A stretch of DNA of 64,000 nucleotides, taken from Spirochaetaceae bacterium (GTDB lineage: Bacteria; Spirochaetota; Spirochaetia; CADAEX01). The translations under genes and the position numbers were made by a program. The stretch lies in assembly GCA_009780675.1 (NCBI GenBank), contig WQZP01000004.1, forward strand, positions 1-64,000, given 5' to 3'. A model generated the notes under the pieces. It searched no databases. It had not been told where the DNA came from and saw only the letters and a list, made by a program, of their open reading frames with translations. Positions within the stretch are counted from its first letter, which is position 1, and each line of letters starts with the position of its first letter. This document shows, one piece after another, positions 35,139 to 43,620 of this stretch.

Positions 35139-36248
35139 TTATACATTAAACCTGAAATGCATTATGTCTCCGTCTTTAACCAAATACTCTTTACCTTCTA
35201 CACGGAATTTTCCAGCTTCTTTAACTTTTTGTTCTGTGCCGTATTTGGCTAAATCATCATAATGATACACTTCGGCTCTTATAAAACCTTTTTCAAAATC
35301 TGTATGGATAACAGATGCAGCTCTTGGAGCCTTATCCCCATCATAAAAAGTCCATGCTCTTGCCTCAGGATCTCCTGCCGTAAAATAGGTGCGCAATCCC
35401 AAAAGGTTATAACCAGAGTGAATAAGTTTTGTAAGGCCAGATTCTTCAAGCCCAGCTTCTTTTAAAAATTCTGCGCGCTCCTCGGCTGTTTCAAGCAACG
35501 CGATATCTGCCTCAAGCTTTCCGCAGATAGGGATTGCAAGAGTCCCCTCTTTTTCTGCGTGCTCTTTTACTGCATCTATGTGTTTACTTCCTGTTCTTAA
35601 CACTTCTTCATCAACATTGCACACATATATCTGCTTTTTCATTGTTAAAAGGTGGAGATCACTGATAAGCGCTATCTGCTCTTCTGTAAAACCCAAAAGT
35701 CGCGCCGGAATCCCATTCCCAAGCTCTTCCCGAAGTTTTTCAAGAAGTTCAAGCAGGGCTCTTGTTTCTTTCCCACTATCTTTGGTTGCCCCTTTAAGCA
35801 GCTTTTCCAGTTTTTCCTTCCGTTTTTCAACTGTTTCAAGGTCTGCGAGGCTAAGCTCTATATTTATAATATCTATATCCGAGGCAGGATCGATTTTACC
35901 GCTTACATGAGTTACATCATCATTTGTAAAGCATCTTACAACATGGACAATTACCCCAACTTGTCTTATGTGGGAAAGGAATTTATTGCCCAACCCTTCG
36001 CCTCTGGAAGCTCCCTGAGCAAGCCCTGCAATATCAACAAACTCAACCACTGCTGGTGTAGTTTTTTTTGGTTTAAATATTGAGGCAATTTTATAAAGCC
36101 TTTCGTCCGGCACATTGATAATACCAATATTTGGTTTTATTGTAGAAAACGGATAATTTGCTGCTTCGGCAGGCGTAGATGTAAGCGCAGAAAATATAGT
36201 GGTTTTTCCAACATTTGGCAGCCCAACTATACCGCAATTAAGTCCCAT
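35139..36248 (-). CDS. ychF: YchF/Obg-family ribosome-binding ATPase
   Basis: A 369-residue P-loop protein with G1 motif G-L-P-N-V-G-K-T-T, G3 D-I-A-G-L-A and G4-like N-V-D-E, which explains the family's preference for ATP over GTP. A coiled-coil insertion (about 130-200) and a C-terminal TGS domain (A-W-T-F to M-H-F-R-F-N-V) complete the standard layout. YchF binds ribosomes and is linked to translation control and oxidative stress. Ribosome-binding site TTAAGGAAA is 7 bases upstream. Confidence 0.96.
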   Translation of the reverse strand: MGLNCGIVGLPNVGKTTIFSALTSTPAEAANYPFSTIKPNIGIINVPDERLYKIASIFKPKKTTPAVVEFVDIAGLAQGASRGEGLGNKFLSHIRQVGVIVHVVRCFTNDDVTHVSGKIDPASDIDIINIELSLADLETVEKRKEKLEKLLKGATKDSGKETRALLELLEKLREELGNGIPARLLGFTEEQIALISDLHLLTMKKQIYVCNVDEEVLRTGSKHIDAVKEHAEKEGTLAIPICGKLEADIALLETAEERAEFLKEAGLEESGLTKLIHSGYNLLGLRTYFTAGDPEARAWTFYDGDKAPRAASVIHTDFEKGFIRAEVYHYDDLAKYGTEQKVKEAGKFRVEGKEYLVKDGDIMHFRFNV

Positions 36249-36278
36249 TGATTTTTCCTTAAATTAATTTTATCTCTT

Positions 36279-36307
36279 ATGCTATTAAAGCGCTGTTAAA
36301 GAGTCAA
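36279..36307 (-). promoter_or_regulatory. Possible promoter of ychF
   Basis: Minus strand -35 TTGACT (36302-36307), 17-bp spacer, -10 TAGCAT (36279-36284), about 25-30 bases before the ychF ribosome-binding site. The -10 box is weak, so this is tentative. Confidence 0.35.
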
Positions 36308-36384
36308 TAACTGCTTTGGTTATTTAAAATCGGGCATATTTCGGAGAGGCTTTGTGACAGAGTTAATCCGTGTTTATCTGCGGA

Positions 36385-36912
36385 CTATTTTAGCTCATCT
36401 TCAAATTTGTCGATCACAAGCACGTCTTTAAATCCTTCCTTGCGGTCTGGATACTCAATCTTTGCAAAAAGATTAGGTATTAAGGACTCAGCTACAACTT
36501 CTTTAGCTGATTCTCTCTCTTTGTTTCTTTTTAAACATGTTGCAAGATCTGTATTTATAAATATCGCAGAAATTGTTTTTTTACTCCTATGAGCCAGTGT
36601 TACATAAGGTTCTCTTGATGAAGAATTGAGGCTCATATTATCTATAAGGAGTGGTTCTCCCAACTGAAAAAGATGTTCTATTATCTTTTTTTCAAGATGC
36701 TTTACAAGATTTTCATCAACAGCAGCAAATTTATCTTCTGCCCATTCCTCATTGAACGTAAGCATTTCATAAAGGTTCTGCATTATCTCTTTTCTGCTTA
36801 CCCTCTTGCGTCCTGATTTTGCAAAGTATTTTCTGGAAAAAAAGGATTTCCCGGATCCTGGTAATCCGCATATGAGTAAGATATCGCATCTTCTAAACTG
36901 TTCCAGCATCAT
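36385..36912 (-). CDS. Small P-loop kinase (AAA/zeta-toxin-like fold)
   Basis: A 175-residue protein with a Walker A motif I-C-G-L-P-G-S-G-K-S near the N terminus, a possible substrate-binding region (E-P-L-L-I-D-N-M-S-L-N-S-S) and a lid-like basic stretch (K-R-N-K-E-R-E). It belongs to the predicted-kinase group that includes polynucleotide-kinase and zeta-toxin relatives. The substrate is unknown. No antitoxin gene lies next to it, so a toxin-antitoxin role is not supported. A good GGAG site precedes the tandem ATG-ATG start. Confidence 0.75.
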   Translation of the reverse strand: MMLEQFRRCDILLICGLPGSGKSFFSRKYFAKSGRKRVSRKEIMQNLYEMLTFNEEWAEDKFAAVDENLVKHLEKKIIEHLFQLGEPLLIDNMSLNSSSREPYVTLAHRSKKTISAIFINTDLATCLKRNKERESAKEVVAESLIPNLFAKIEYPDRKEGFKDVLVIDKFEDELK

Positions 36913-37082
36913 TTTTCACTCCTAATTACATGATTCAATTATAATTATCGGCAATTTTTTTAGCTTATTAACTTATTAGCTACTTAGTTATTCTGCTGCA
37001 AAACAGTTGTTTTTAGTTTAAATAATATTTCTGCTTCAAAAGGGTTTGTTCCGCGCGAGTGGTAGGAGTATCTGTATAATCA

Positions 37083-38495
37083 TCACTCAGGTATCCAAAC
37101 ACCGCTAGCACCCCGTATATAAGTTCCTGCTTGCTCGCCGTTGAGAATATAGGCAGCCATAAAATTATACGGAAAAGCATCTGCATGATAATTTTTATTT
37201 TCCCCAATAGTAATGCTGGTCAATGGGTTGCCCAAGAACGCATCATTATCAATGGTCGTAACATTGTTGGGGATAATAATGCTGGTTAGTTGATTGTTCT
37301 CGAACGCTTCCGCCCCAATGAATGTAACACTGTTGGGAATAATAACACTGGTTAGTCGATTGCCAGCGAATGCATACTCCTCAATGGTTGTAACACTGTT
37401 GGGAATAATAACACTGGCTAGTTGATTGTGAGAGAATGCACCCGACCCAATGAATGTAACATTGTTAGGAATAACAACACTGGTTAGGTGATTGCCACCG
37501 AATGCAGCCAATCCAATAGTTGTAACACTGTTGGGAATAACAACACTGGTTAGTTGATTGTTAGCAAACGCAGCCAGCTCAATAGTTGTAACACTGTTGC
37601 CAATAACAACACTGGTTAGTTGATTGTTCTCGAACGCCCTTTCCTCAATAGTTGTAACACTGTTACCAATAATAACGCTGGTTAGTTGATTCCACGCGAA
37701 CGCACTATCTCCAATGGTTGTAATGTTGTTGCCTGTATTAATATGATGCAAGTTGGTAAAACCGGAAAAAGTGGCAACATTCGGTGTCCCTGCAGCAATG
37801 CTTGTTGCTGCTTCGGGCAGAACAAGGGATACAATTCGATCCATGCCATTAGTGTTGCCACCTCTGCGCGGATCAAATACTCCGACCATACTAAGCCCAG
37901 CTACATCTGCGGTTACTCTGGAAGGGGTACAACGGGACAAGTTAAGATTTACATTTCTTCCCATTCCGCCAATCGCATCAAGTATAATACCCCAGTTAAC
38001 AGTACTTAACTCCATATCCAGATTAAGGTCTATTGCAGTGGGAAGGTTTGGACTTCCTGCTGCATGGCTACCCAGAAATGGTCCTACAAAACTTGGATTT
38101 GCTATGACCAATTGTATTGCAACTGCATTGTCCTGCCCTACCCTTGCCTCTATAATACCATAACCAACTGCATCAGGCACATCAACATCATTGCGCCTGG
38201 AAACTACATCTATTCTCCAATTGCCAGGAACTACATCCACTGTAATAGTTCCCCCATTAGTAGTTACGCTAAAGTTTCGATCTCCAGGACCAGTAAAAGT
38301 TAGTGTATGGGTGAGGTCTATCGGAGCTTCTATTGAACTCCTCATTGGGCCGCCGTCAGGAAGAGAGGAGACTCCGCCAGGAAGAGTTATATTAAGTGTT
38401 GTATCCCCATTGGGACTGTTATAATCCAGAGGGCTAAAGCAAGTTGTAAGCAAAAAACATAATACACATATAAAAAACACATTAAGAAGTTTCAT
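37083..38495 (-). CDS. BspA-like leucine-rich-repeat surface lipoprotein
   Basis: Start set at 38495 (M-K-L-L-N-V-F-F), which has GAGGA 7 bases upstream and begins a lipoprotein signal with lipobox L-T-T-C; upstream frame to 38591 is not signal-like and overlaps the LysR gene. The product is 470 residues. An N-terminal beta domain is followed by eight 22-residue BspA/LRR_5 repeats of the type V-T-T-I-x-x-x-A-F-x-x-N-Q-L-T-S-V-V-I-P-N-S. BspA-like proteins act in adhesion in oral and gut bacteria. The lipobox region F-L-L-T-T-C-F-S-P-L-D-Y and later V-N-L-N-L-S-R-C-T are shared with the GLUG lipoprotein at 5903-8674. Confidence 0.87.
   Translation of the reverse strand: MKLLNVFFICVLCFLLTTCFSPLDYNSPNGDTTLNITLPGGVSSLPDGGPMRSSIEAPIDLTHTLTFTGPGDRNFSVTTNGGTITVDVVPGNWRIDVVSRRNDVDVPDAVGYGIIEARVGQDNAVAIQLVIANPSFVGPFLGSHAAGSPNLPTAIDLNLDMELSTVNWGIILDAIGGMGRNVNLNLSRCTPSRVTADVAGLSMVGVFDPRRGGNTNGMDRIVSLVLPEAATSIAAGTPNVATFSGFTNLHHINTGNNITTIGDSAFAWNQLTSVIIGNSVTTIEERAFENNQLTSVVIGNSVTTIELAAFANNQLTSVVIPNSVTTIGLAAFGGNHLTSVVIPNNVTFIGSGAFSHNQLASVIIPNSVTTIEEYAFAGNRLTSVIIPNSVTFIGAEAFENNQLTSIIIPNNVTTIDNDAFLGNPLTSITIGENKNYHADAFPYNFMAAYILNGEQAGTYIRGASGVWIPE
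37205..37740 (-). repeat. Eight 66-bp tandem repeats encoding LRR units
   Basis: Direct repeats with exact 66-bp spacing (for example actggtta at 37545 and 37611, gctggtta at 37677) inside the lipoprotein gene. Copies are very similar at DNA level in the middle of the array, which would allow copy-number change. The length is a multiple of three, so the frame is kept. Confidence 0.9.
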
Positions 38496-38547
38496 TATTA
38501 TCCTCTTTTTTTCCCATACAAATTTGTGGGGCAAAAATAAATTGTGC

Positions 38548-39471
38548 TTAAATCTGCTGGACGCAGTTTTGTTTATCTGAATTATAAGCATCTGCCCACT
38601 GTACCATTATATCTATAAAACTTTTAAGGTTTTCGGAAAAATATTTATCTTTGTGATATATCATATAGAATTTTCTTGTTAAAAAAGAATCGTTTATATG
38701 TAAAGCAACAAGCTCGCCCGAAGCAACTTCTTTTTCAACAACTTTTTTTGATATAAGAGCATAACCTGCTTTATGCATGACCATATTTTTAACTGCTTCG
38801 CTGTCGGAAATCGTGCATATTGTTCTAAAATTTATCCGGTTTCTCCTCATGAAACCTTCTGTGCTATACATTGTGCCACTGTCTTTTTCAAACAAAATCA
38901 TTGGAAGATCATTAAGCTGAGCTGGCTTGACTCGTTCTTTTTTCGCAAGGGGCAAACTTGGGGAAGATATCAGTACAATTTCTTCACAAAACAACTCGCG
39001 TGATATAACTTTGGGTTCTTTTACTTTATGGGAAACAATCCCAAAGTCATTTTCAAATTTGCTTGTTGTGCTTACAACGCTCTCTCCTGGCATTGCATTG
39101 ACCAAAACTTTTATTTCCGGGTATTTTTCGATAAATTTTGGCATGAAATCCGGGAGATAATAAGAGCTAAAACTACTTATTGTATTGATAACAATGTTCC
39201 CTTTTTTTTGCCTTTTATAATCTCTTATGTTCTCTTCAATTTTTGATTCGATTTCAAAAATAGTCTCTGCCATTGAATACAACATATTTCCCGCATCTGT
39301 AAGTATAAAACTTTTGCCTGTTTTGTTTATAAGCGCGAATCCTGCCTTTTCCTGAAGATCTTGCACCTGTCTTGTGACAGAAGGCTGGGTAATCCCAAGA
39401 AATTGAGCAGCTTTTGTAAAGCTATTAAATTTAGCCGTATAATAGAATGATTTTAAGTTATCCAAATTCAT
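38548..39471 (-). CDS. LysR-family transcriptional regulator (second paralogue)
   Basis: A 307-residue LysR regulator (M-N-L-D-N-L-K-S-F-Y-Y-T-A; T-K-A-A-Q-F-L-G-I-T-Q-P-S-V-T-R-Q-V) with the standard effector-binding domain. It is similar along its length to the LysR protein at 20342-21247. It reads toward the BspA-like lipoprotein, whose start is 52 bases downstream, so the two may share a transcript. It is divergent from cheY at 39624. The effector is unknown. The C-terminal 12 residues (D-A-Y-N-S-D-K-Q-N-C-V-Q) extend past the usual family end. Confidence 0.92.
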   Translation of the reverse strand: MNLDNLKSFYYTAKFNSFTKAAQFLGITQPSVTRQVQDLQEKAGFALINKTGKSFILTDAGNMLYSMAETIFEIESKIEENIRDYKRQKKGNIVINTISSFSSYYLPDFMPKFIEKYPEIKVLVNAMPGESVVSTTSKFENDFGIVSHKVKEPKVISRELFCEEIVLISSPSLPLAKKERVKPAQLNDLPMILFEKDSGTMYSTEGFMRRNRINFRTICTISDSEAVKNMVMHKAGYALISKKVVEKEVASGELVALHINDSFLTRKFYMIYHKDKYFSENLKSFIDIMVQWADAYNSDKQNCVQQI

Positions 39472-39512
39472 ATTAGCATCACTTTCGTATCAATAAGAAA
39501 ATATAGCTTCTC

Positions 39513-39566
39513 TTAATGTAATATAATATAATATAATACAATATACTATAATATGATAAAATATGT
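39513..39566. repeat. AT-only low-complexity tract between lysR and cheY
   Basis: About 54 bases made of repeated taata/atata units in the divergent promoter region. It could ease DNA melting or bending for both promoters. No clear -35/-10 pair could be chosen within it. Confidence 0.6.
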
Positions 39567-39623
39567 TAATTATAAAACTTATTTTTATTAATTCAAAAAA
39601 TTTTTATTTTAAAGGTAAAAAGT

Positions 39624-40025
39624 ATGGGAACTGCAGATAGGACCATAAAAATTCTTATTGTTGATGATTCACGTATAATGCAAAATATCCTTAAAAATTC
39701 TTTTGATGAAAAAGAAGCATGGGGTAAAACGGAATTTTTGACTGCTTCTGATGGAGAAGAGGCCCTTGTGGTCATGGATGAAAATACAATTGATGTTTTA
39801 TTGCTTGACTGGAATATGCCAAAGCTGGATGGCCTTTCTGTTTTAAAAAAACTAAGACAAACTGATAAATACAAAAAACTTCCGGTAATAATGATTACCT
39901 CAGAAGCTGCAAAATATAATGTAATAGAAGCTCTAAAAGCAGGGGTAAGCGATTATATCATAAAACCTGCTTCAAGAAAAATATTAATAGACAAGGTAAA
40001 GGGATTTATCCTTGGCGAGAGTTAA
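39624..40025 (+). CDS. CheY-like response regulator
   Basis: A 133-residue single receiver domain. The acidic pocket (V-D-D-S-R), phospho-acceptor Asp (V-L-L-L-D-W-N-M-P), Thr (M-I-T-S-E) and Lys (I-I-K-P-A-S) are all present. There is no output domain, so it acts by binding a partner. It is the first gene of a three-gene operon with cheX and a CheA-like kinase. The genuine chemotaxis CheY of treponemes is normally encoded with cheA-cheW-cheX, so this may be a second, dedicated module. AAAGGT lies about 8 bases before the ATG. Confidence 0.93.
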   Translation: MGTADRTIKILIVDDSRIMQNILKNSFDEKEAWGKTEFLTASDGEEALVVMDENTIDVLLLDWNMPKLDGLSVLKKLRQTDKYKKLPVIMITSEAAKYNVIEALKAGVSDYIIKPASRKILIDKVKGFILGES

Positions 40026-40062
40026 AATCGCAAATCAAATTTCCTAACAAAGGACAGACATT

Positions 40063-40548
40063 ATGAAAAAAGAATATATTATGCCTTTTGTTGAGGCAAC
40101 ACAAAATGTTTTTCAGGATTTTTTTGGGGTTACCCCGGAACTTGATACTCCATATATTGTAAAAAAAGAAGAAACATCAAACTGGGATATATCCGGAATA
40201 ATTGGGATTGCAGGGGAGTCAAAAGGTGTTATTGTTCTAAGTATTAATGAGCAACTTGTTACAGCTCTTACAAGCAGACTTGTAGGTAGAAAAATTACAA
40301 CTTTGGATGATGATGTTATTGATACCATAGGAGAAATTACAAATATAATCGCAGGAAATTCTAAAAAAGGGTTTGAAGAATATAGGTTAAAAATATCCCT
40401 CCCGTCAATAATCAGGGGAAGAGAGCATACGGTTTTCTGGCCAAAACAGGATATTCCTATATTAAGTATCCCTTTTTCAGTCCCAGAAGGCAAATTTATG
40501 CTTTTTGTAGGACTTGAGAAAAAAATTACCGGCGATATACTTACATAG
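40063..40548 (+). CDS. cheX: CheX-family CheY phosphatase
   Basis: A 161-residue CheX/CheC-type protein. The catalytic E-x2-N pair is visible in D-T-I-G-E-I-T-N-I-I-A-G-N (Glu and Asn three residues apart). Overall length and G-x-x-x-G-V-I-V-L-S fit CheX, which in spirochaetes removes phosphate from CheY-P in place of CheZ. The partner is probably the receiver encoded 37 bases upstream. An AAAGGA site precedes the ATG. Confidence 0.9.
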   Translation: MKKEYIMPFVEATQNVFQDFFGVTPELDTPYIVKKEETSNWDISGIIGIAGESKGVIVLSINEQLVTALTSRLVGRKITTLDDDVIDTIGEITNIIAGNSKKGFEEYRLKISLPSIIRGREHTVFWPKQDIPILSIPFSVPEGKFMLFVGLEKKITGDILT

Positions 40549-40565
40549 AAGATGAGGGAACATGC

Positions 40566-42656
40566 ATGGGCTTACGAGCAAAATTTATTTTATTACTTAT
40601 TCTGTTAAATGGATTAATTTTAGTTTTTTGCCTTGCTTTTTATCTTAATATTAATAGAGGCAATATAATCAGACATGAAATTTCCATAATTGATGCTGTA
40701 AAAACAGCGTTGCTTGAGGAAAAAATTGCTGTAAGAGGAATGTTCATTTTTCCTGTTTCAAGCCAGGTCGCTATTATGGAAAATGCTGAACGTAATCTGG
40801 ATCAAAACATAGCAGACCTTCTTACAATAACATATCTGACAAATCTAAGCCCTATAATTGATAATTCGATCAGAGATATAATCACAGAAAGATATGCTTC
40901 CCGTATGGCCGCGTCAGAGTTGTATAATGTTACAGACAGAATTATTGTTGGAGTTGGCAGTACAATCCGTGCTACAGCAAATCTTGAAATGATCAATCAA
41001 TATGCAATAATAAATAACAACGCAATGTTAAGAGAGCGGACTCAGGAATTCTCCGACCTTCTATTTGATATAGAACGAAATATTGAGAATGCTCTTGCCA
41101 ATTTTGACCTTCAATATCAGACAATCGCAGATGAAAGAGTAACAATAGAGCGCAATGCAATTATTACTTTTATAATATTCTTTTTGACCATTACTTTACT
41201 TTCAATTACAGCAGGCTGGTTAATTGCGAGATCAATTATTAACGTCACTCACAGCCTTGACAGGGCCAGTAAAGAGATAGATGTTGTTTTTAAAAATATT
41301 CATGAAGGTATTTTTCACCTTGATGAATCTTTAAAAATAGGGAGCTTGTGCTCAAAACACTTTGAAGATCTTTTCAGGAATATTGATTTTAAAAATATAT
41401 ATTTTAAGGAATTTCTTAGAGATATAGGAGTATCTGCAAAAGATATTTTAGTTACAGATGATTATCTGAATTTATTTTTTGACGATAAAATAAACCCATC
41501 TCTTTTGAGCCAGGCAAACCCTCTCGACAAAGTACATATTTCCATAATTGGTGAAAATAAAAAAGTGCAAGAAAAGTATTTGAGTTTTATATTTTCGATG
41601 TTTACCAGTTCGAGTAATGAAAAGGCGATTCTTGGAACAGTTAAGGACATTACAGAAGAAGTTCTTTATGCAGAAGCATTAAAAGAAGAAGAAGAAAAAA
41701 GTAGAGAAAAAATGGAACACTTGGTCCAGATTATGAATATAGAACCTCCAATCATGGAAGAATTTCTTGAAGATTCCCAGGATGAAATAGATTATATAAA
41801 TAACCTTCTTAAATCCAACAGGCCTGATTATCGCAGAGTGGTTAATGAAATCTATCTTGCAATTCACTCTGTTAAAGGTAATGCACAGCTTCTTGGGCTA
41901 AAAAATATTTCAAATCTGTTAAACAGAATTGAAACCAATATTAAAGACCTGCTTGAGACTCGCGAAATCAAATGGGAAAATGTTCTTGAATCTACAATAC
42001 AGCTTGGAACTACCCAGGAAAATCTGGATGACCTTAAAACCAGGGTAAAAGAACTTATGACTTACCAAAGCAAGTTTAAAAACCTTCAGGAAAAAACAGG
42101 GTTATTTGAAAGAACTCTTAATAAAATTTTGGTAACAGAAGGGATAAAAGAAGGTAAAATTTTAAATTTGGATTGCGCTAATTTTAATTCAAAAAATGTG
42201 CCTAAAGAGCATAGAAAAATAGTCAAAGATATTTTTATGCAAATGGCAAGAAATACTATACATCATGGAATTGAAAAGCCAGATGAAAGGGAAAAAAGAG
42301 GCAAACTCCCACAAGGAACAGTTCATATATCGCTTAAGAAAGATACAGCAGGAAACATAATATATAGCTTTAAAGATGATGGTAATGGAATAGATGCGGA
42401 AAAAATTGCAAAAATGGCGCAGAAAAAGGGATTAGCAAAAGCAGGTACTGTTATGGATCTTTCTGAGGCAGTTAAATTAATTTTCAATATGGGCTTCTCT
42501 ACTGCGGAAGAAGATTCAGTTCTGGCAGGAAGAGGGATTGGACTCAATCTTATAAGGGAAAAAATAAGCTCTGCAAATGGGAAAATTAAGATAAGGACAG
42601 AAAAAGGGAAGTATTGTGAGTATATAATATTCCTTCCCTATAAGCCTGCGGAATAA
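40566..42656 (+). CDS. Membrane CheA-like kinase with HPt and HATPase domains
   Basis: A 696-residue protein. TM1 (about 8-30) and TM2 (about 198-220) bracket a helical periplasmic domain. A PAS-like region (about 240-365) is followed by an HPt domain with phospho-acceptor His in A-I-H-S-V-K-G-N-A-Q. The C-terminal HATPase domain contains N-T-I-H-H-G-I-E, D-D-G-N-G-I-D and G-R-G-I-G-L-N, the CheA wording. No CheW-like P5 domain, P2 domain or classical dimerisation domain is seen. It seems to be a receptor and CheA-type kinase in one chain that would phosphorylate the CheY encoded upstream (inference). Starts 17 bases after cheX. Confidence 0.88.
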   Translation: MGLRAKFILLLILLNGLILVFCLAFYLNINRGNIIRHEISIIDAVKTALLEEKIAVRGMFIFPVSSQVAIMENAERNLDQNIADLLTITYLTNLSPIIDNSIRDIITERYASRMAASELYNVTDRIIVGVGSTIRATANLEMINQYAIINNNAMLRERTQEFSDLLFDIERNIENALANFDLQYQTIADERVTIERNAIITFIIFFLTITLLSITAGWLIARSIINVTHSLDRASKEIDVVFKNIHEGIFHLDESLKIGSLCSKHFEDLFRNIDFKNIYFKEFLRDIGVSAKDILVTDDYLNLFFDDKINPSLLSQANPLDKVHISIIGENKKVQEKYLSFIFSMFTSSSNEKAILGTVKDITEEVLYAEALKEEEEKSREKMEHLVQIMNIEPPIMEEFLEDSQDEIDYINNLLKSNRPDYRRVVNEIYLAIHSVKGNAQLLGLKNISNLLNRIETNIKDLLETREIKWENVLESTIQLGTTQENLDDLKTRVKELMTYQSKFKNLQEKTGLFERTLNKILVTEGIKEGKILNLDCANFNSKNVPKEHRKIVKDIFMQMARNTIHHGIEKPDEREKRGKLPQGTVHISLKKDTAGNIIYSFKDDGNGIDAEKIAKMAQKKGLAKAGTVMDLSEAVKLIFNMGFSTAEEDSVLAGRGIGLNLIREKISSANGKIKIRTEKGKYCEYIIFLPYKPAE

Positions 42657-42695
42657 GAGATTTTGTTTTGCAACAGAATGATATGAGATTACAGC

Positions 42696-43424
42696 TTAGC
42701 TAAAATTTTCTGATAGATAATGGAAAACTTCGCCAAGATCTTCATATATTAAAGTAGCTCTTTCATCCAGATAAGTTCCCATGTTGTTTACTATTACAAT
42801 TTTTCCACCATTCTGCAAAGTATAACCAGGCACCATTGCAGCAGGATTAACAACAAGGGTAGAGCCAAGTATAAGCATGAGGTCTGCTTTGCTTGCTTCT
42901 GTTCTTGCTTCCAGAAGAACGTCTGTAGGAAGAGACTCTCCAAAAAAAACTATGTCTGGCCTGAATACTGCATTACATTTGCTGCAGCAAGGGACTTTCC
43001 CGGTGTTTACGATTGCTGCTACTTCTTCAAAACTAATTGTAGCGCTACATTTTATACATATATGTTTGCCAAGAGAGCCATGGAGCGGAAGAACTTTTTT
43101 AGACCCAGCTTCCTGATGCAGAACATCAATATTTTGTGTGATTACAGCTTTTAGTTTCCCTTTTTCTTCAAGTCTGGCTAGCTCTTTGTGGACTACAGAA
43201 GGAGATACATCTTGCATATTATATAAAAAATCTTTTGCTGCAGTGTAATAAATAGAAGGGTCTTTAAAAAACCAATCAATATCGAATATTTTGTCTGCAT
43301 TTTTTTGTTTGTAAAGCCCATCCTTTCCTCTAAAATCTTTTATTCCGGAAAGAGTAGAAATTCCAGCGCCTGTAAGGGCAACAACATATTTTGATTCTTT
43401 TAACAAATTCACAAGCTTATCCAC
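42696..43424 (-). CDS. cobB: Sir2-family NAD-dependent protein deacylase
   Basis: A 242-residue sirtuin. It has the NAD-binding G-A-G-I-S-T-L-S-G-I-K-D-F-R (P of the usual G-I-P-D-F-R replaced by K), Q-N-I-D, catalytic His in L-P-L-H-G-S-L-G, and a zinc site formed by C-I-K-C and C-S-K-C. It removes acyl groups from lysines, consuming NAD+. Class U-type length. Translation begins at a GTG with a GGGGG ribosome-binding site upstream. Convergent with the CheA-like gene. Confidence 0.93.
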   Translation of the reverse strand: MDKLVNLLKESKYVVALTGAGISTLSGIKDFRGKDGLYKQKNADKIFDIDWFFKDPSIYYTAAKDFLYNMQDVSPSVVHKELARLEEKGKLKAVITQNIDVLHQEAGSKKVLPLHGSLGKHICIKCSATISFEEVAAIVNTGKVPCCSKCNAVFRPDIVFFGESLPTDVLLEARTEASKADLMLILGSTLVVNPAAMVPGYTLQNGGKIVIVNNMGTYLDERATLIYEDLGEVFHYLSENFS

Positions 43425-43560
43425 AAAGCGACCCCCTATTTTTTTTAATGCTTAAACATAATGTCGTCCCAACATTATATATTATCTATATTAAATTTAT
43501 TAGAAATTTTTGGCAATTACCTTAAAGCTCCTTCTTTGCGCATTGCTATTGTGTACAAAA

Positions 43561-43590
43561 TTGCAAATTGATGGTATATATCAGTATAAA
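43561..43590 (+). promoter_or_regulatory. Candidate promoter of the MBL hydrolase gene
   Basis: -35 TTGCAA (43561-43566), 18-bp spacer, -10 TATAAA (43585-43590). The start codon at 43621 follows after about 24 bases with an AAGGGG site between. Confidence 0.5.
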
Positions 43591-43620
43591 GAAATCAACA
43601 ACTCGGTTAAGGGGTAAAAT

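Noticed and set aside
36385-36912. P-loop kinase considered as a zeta-type toxin
   Set aside because: No epsilon-type antitoxin or small partner gene lies beside it, and the sequence fits general small kinases equally well.
37205-37740. Regular 66-bp repeats considered as a CRISPR-like array
   Set aside because: Repeats are contiguous, in frame and encode LRR units. There are no spacers or cas genes.
38521-38570. Apparent third copy of the 3' sequence shared after transporter paralogues 2 and 3
   Set aside because: Similarity is short and lies partly in the LysR coding sequence, so chance is the simpler explanation.
39513-39566. AT-only tract considered as a replication origin
   Set aside because: No DnaA boxes and no dnaA, dnaN or gyr genes nearby. 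It is better explained as a promoter-region low-complexity tract.
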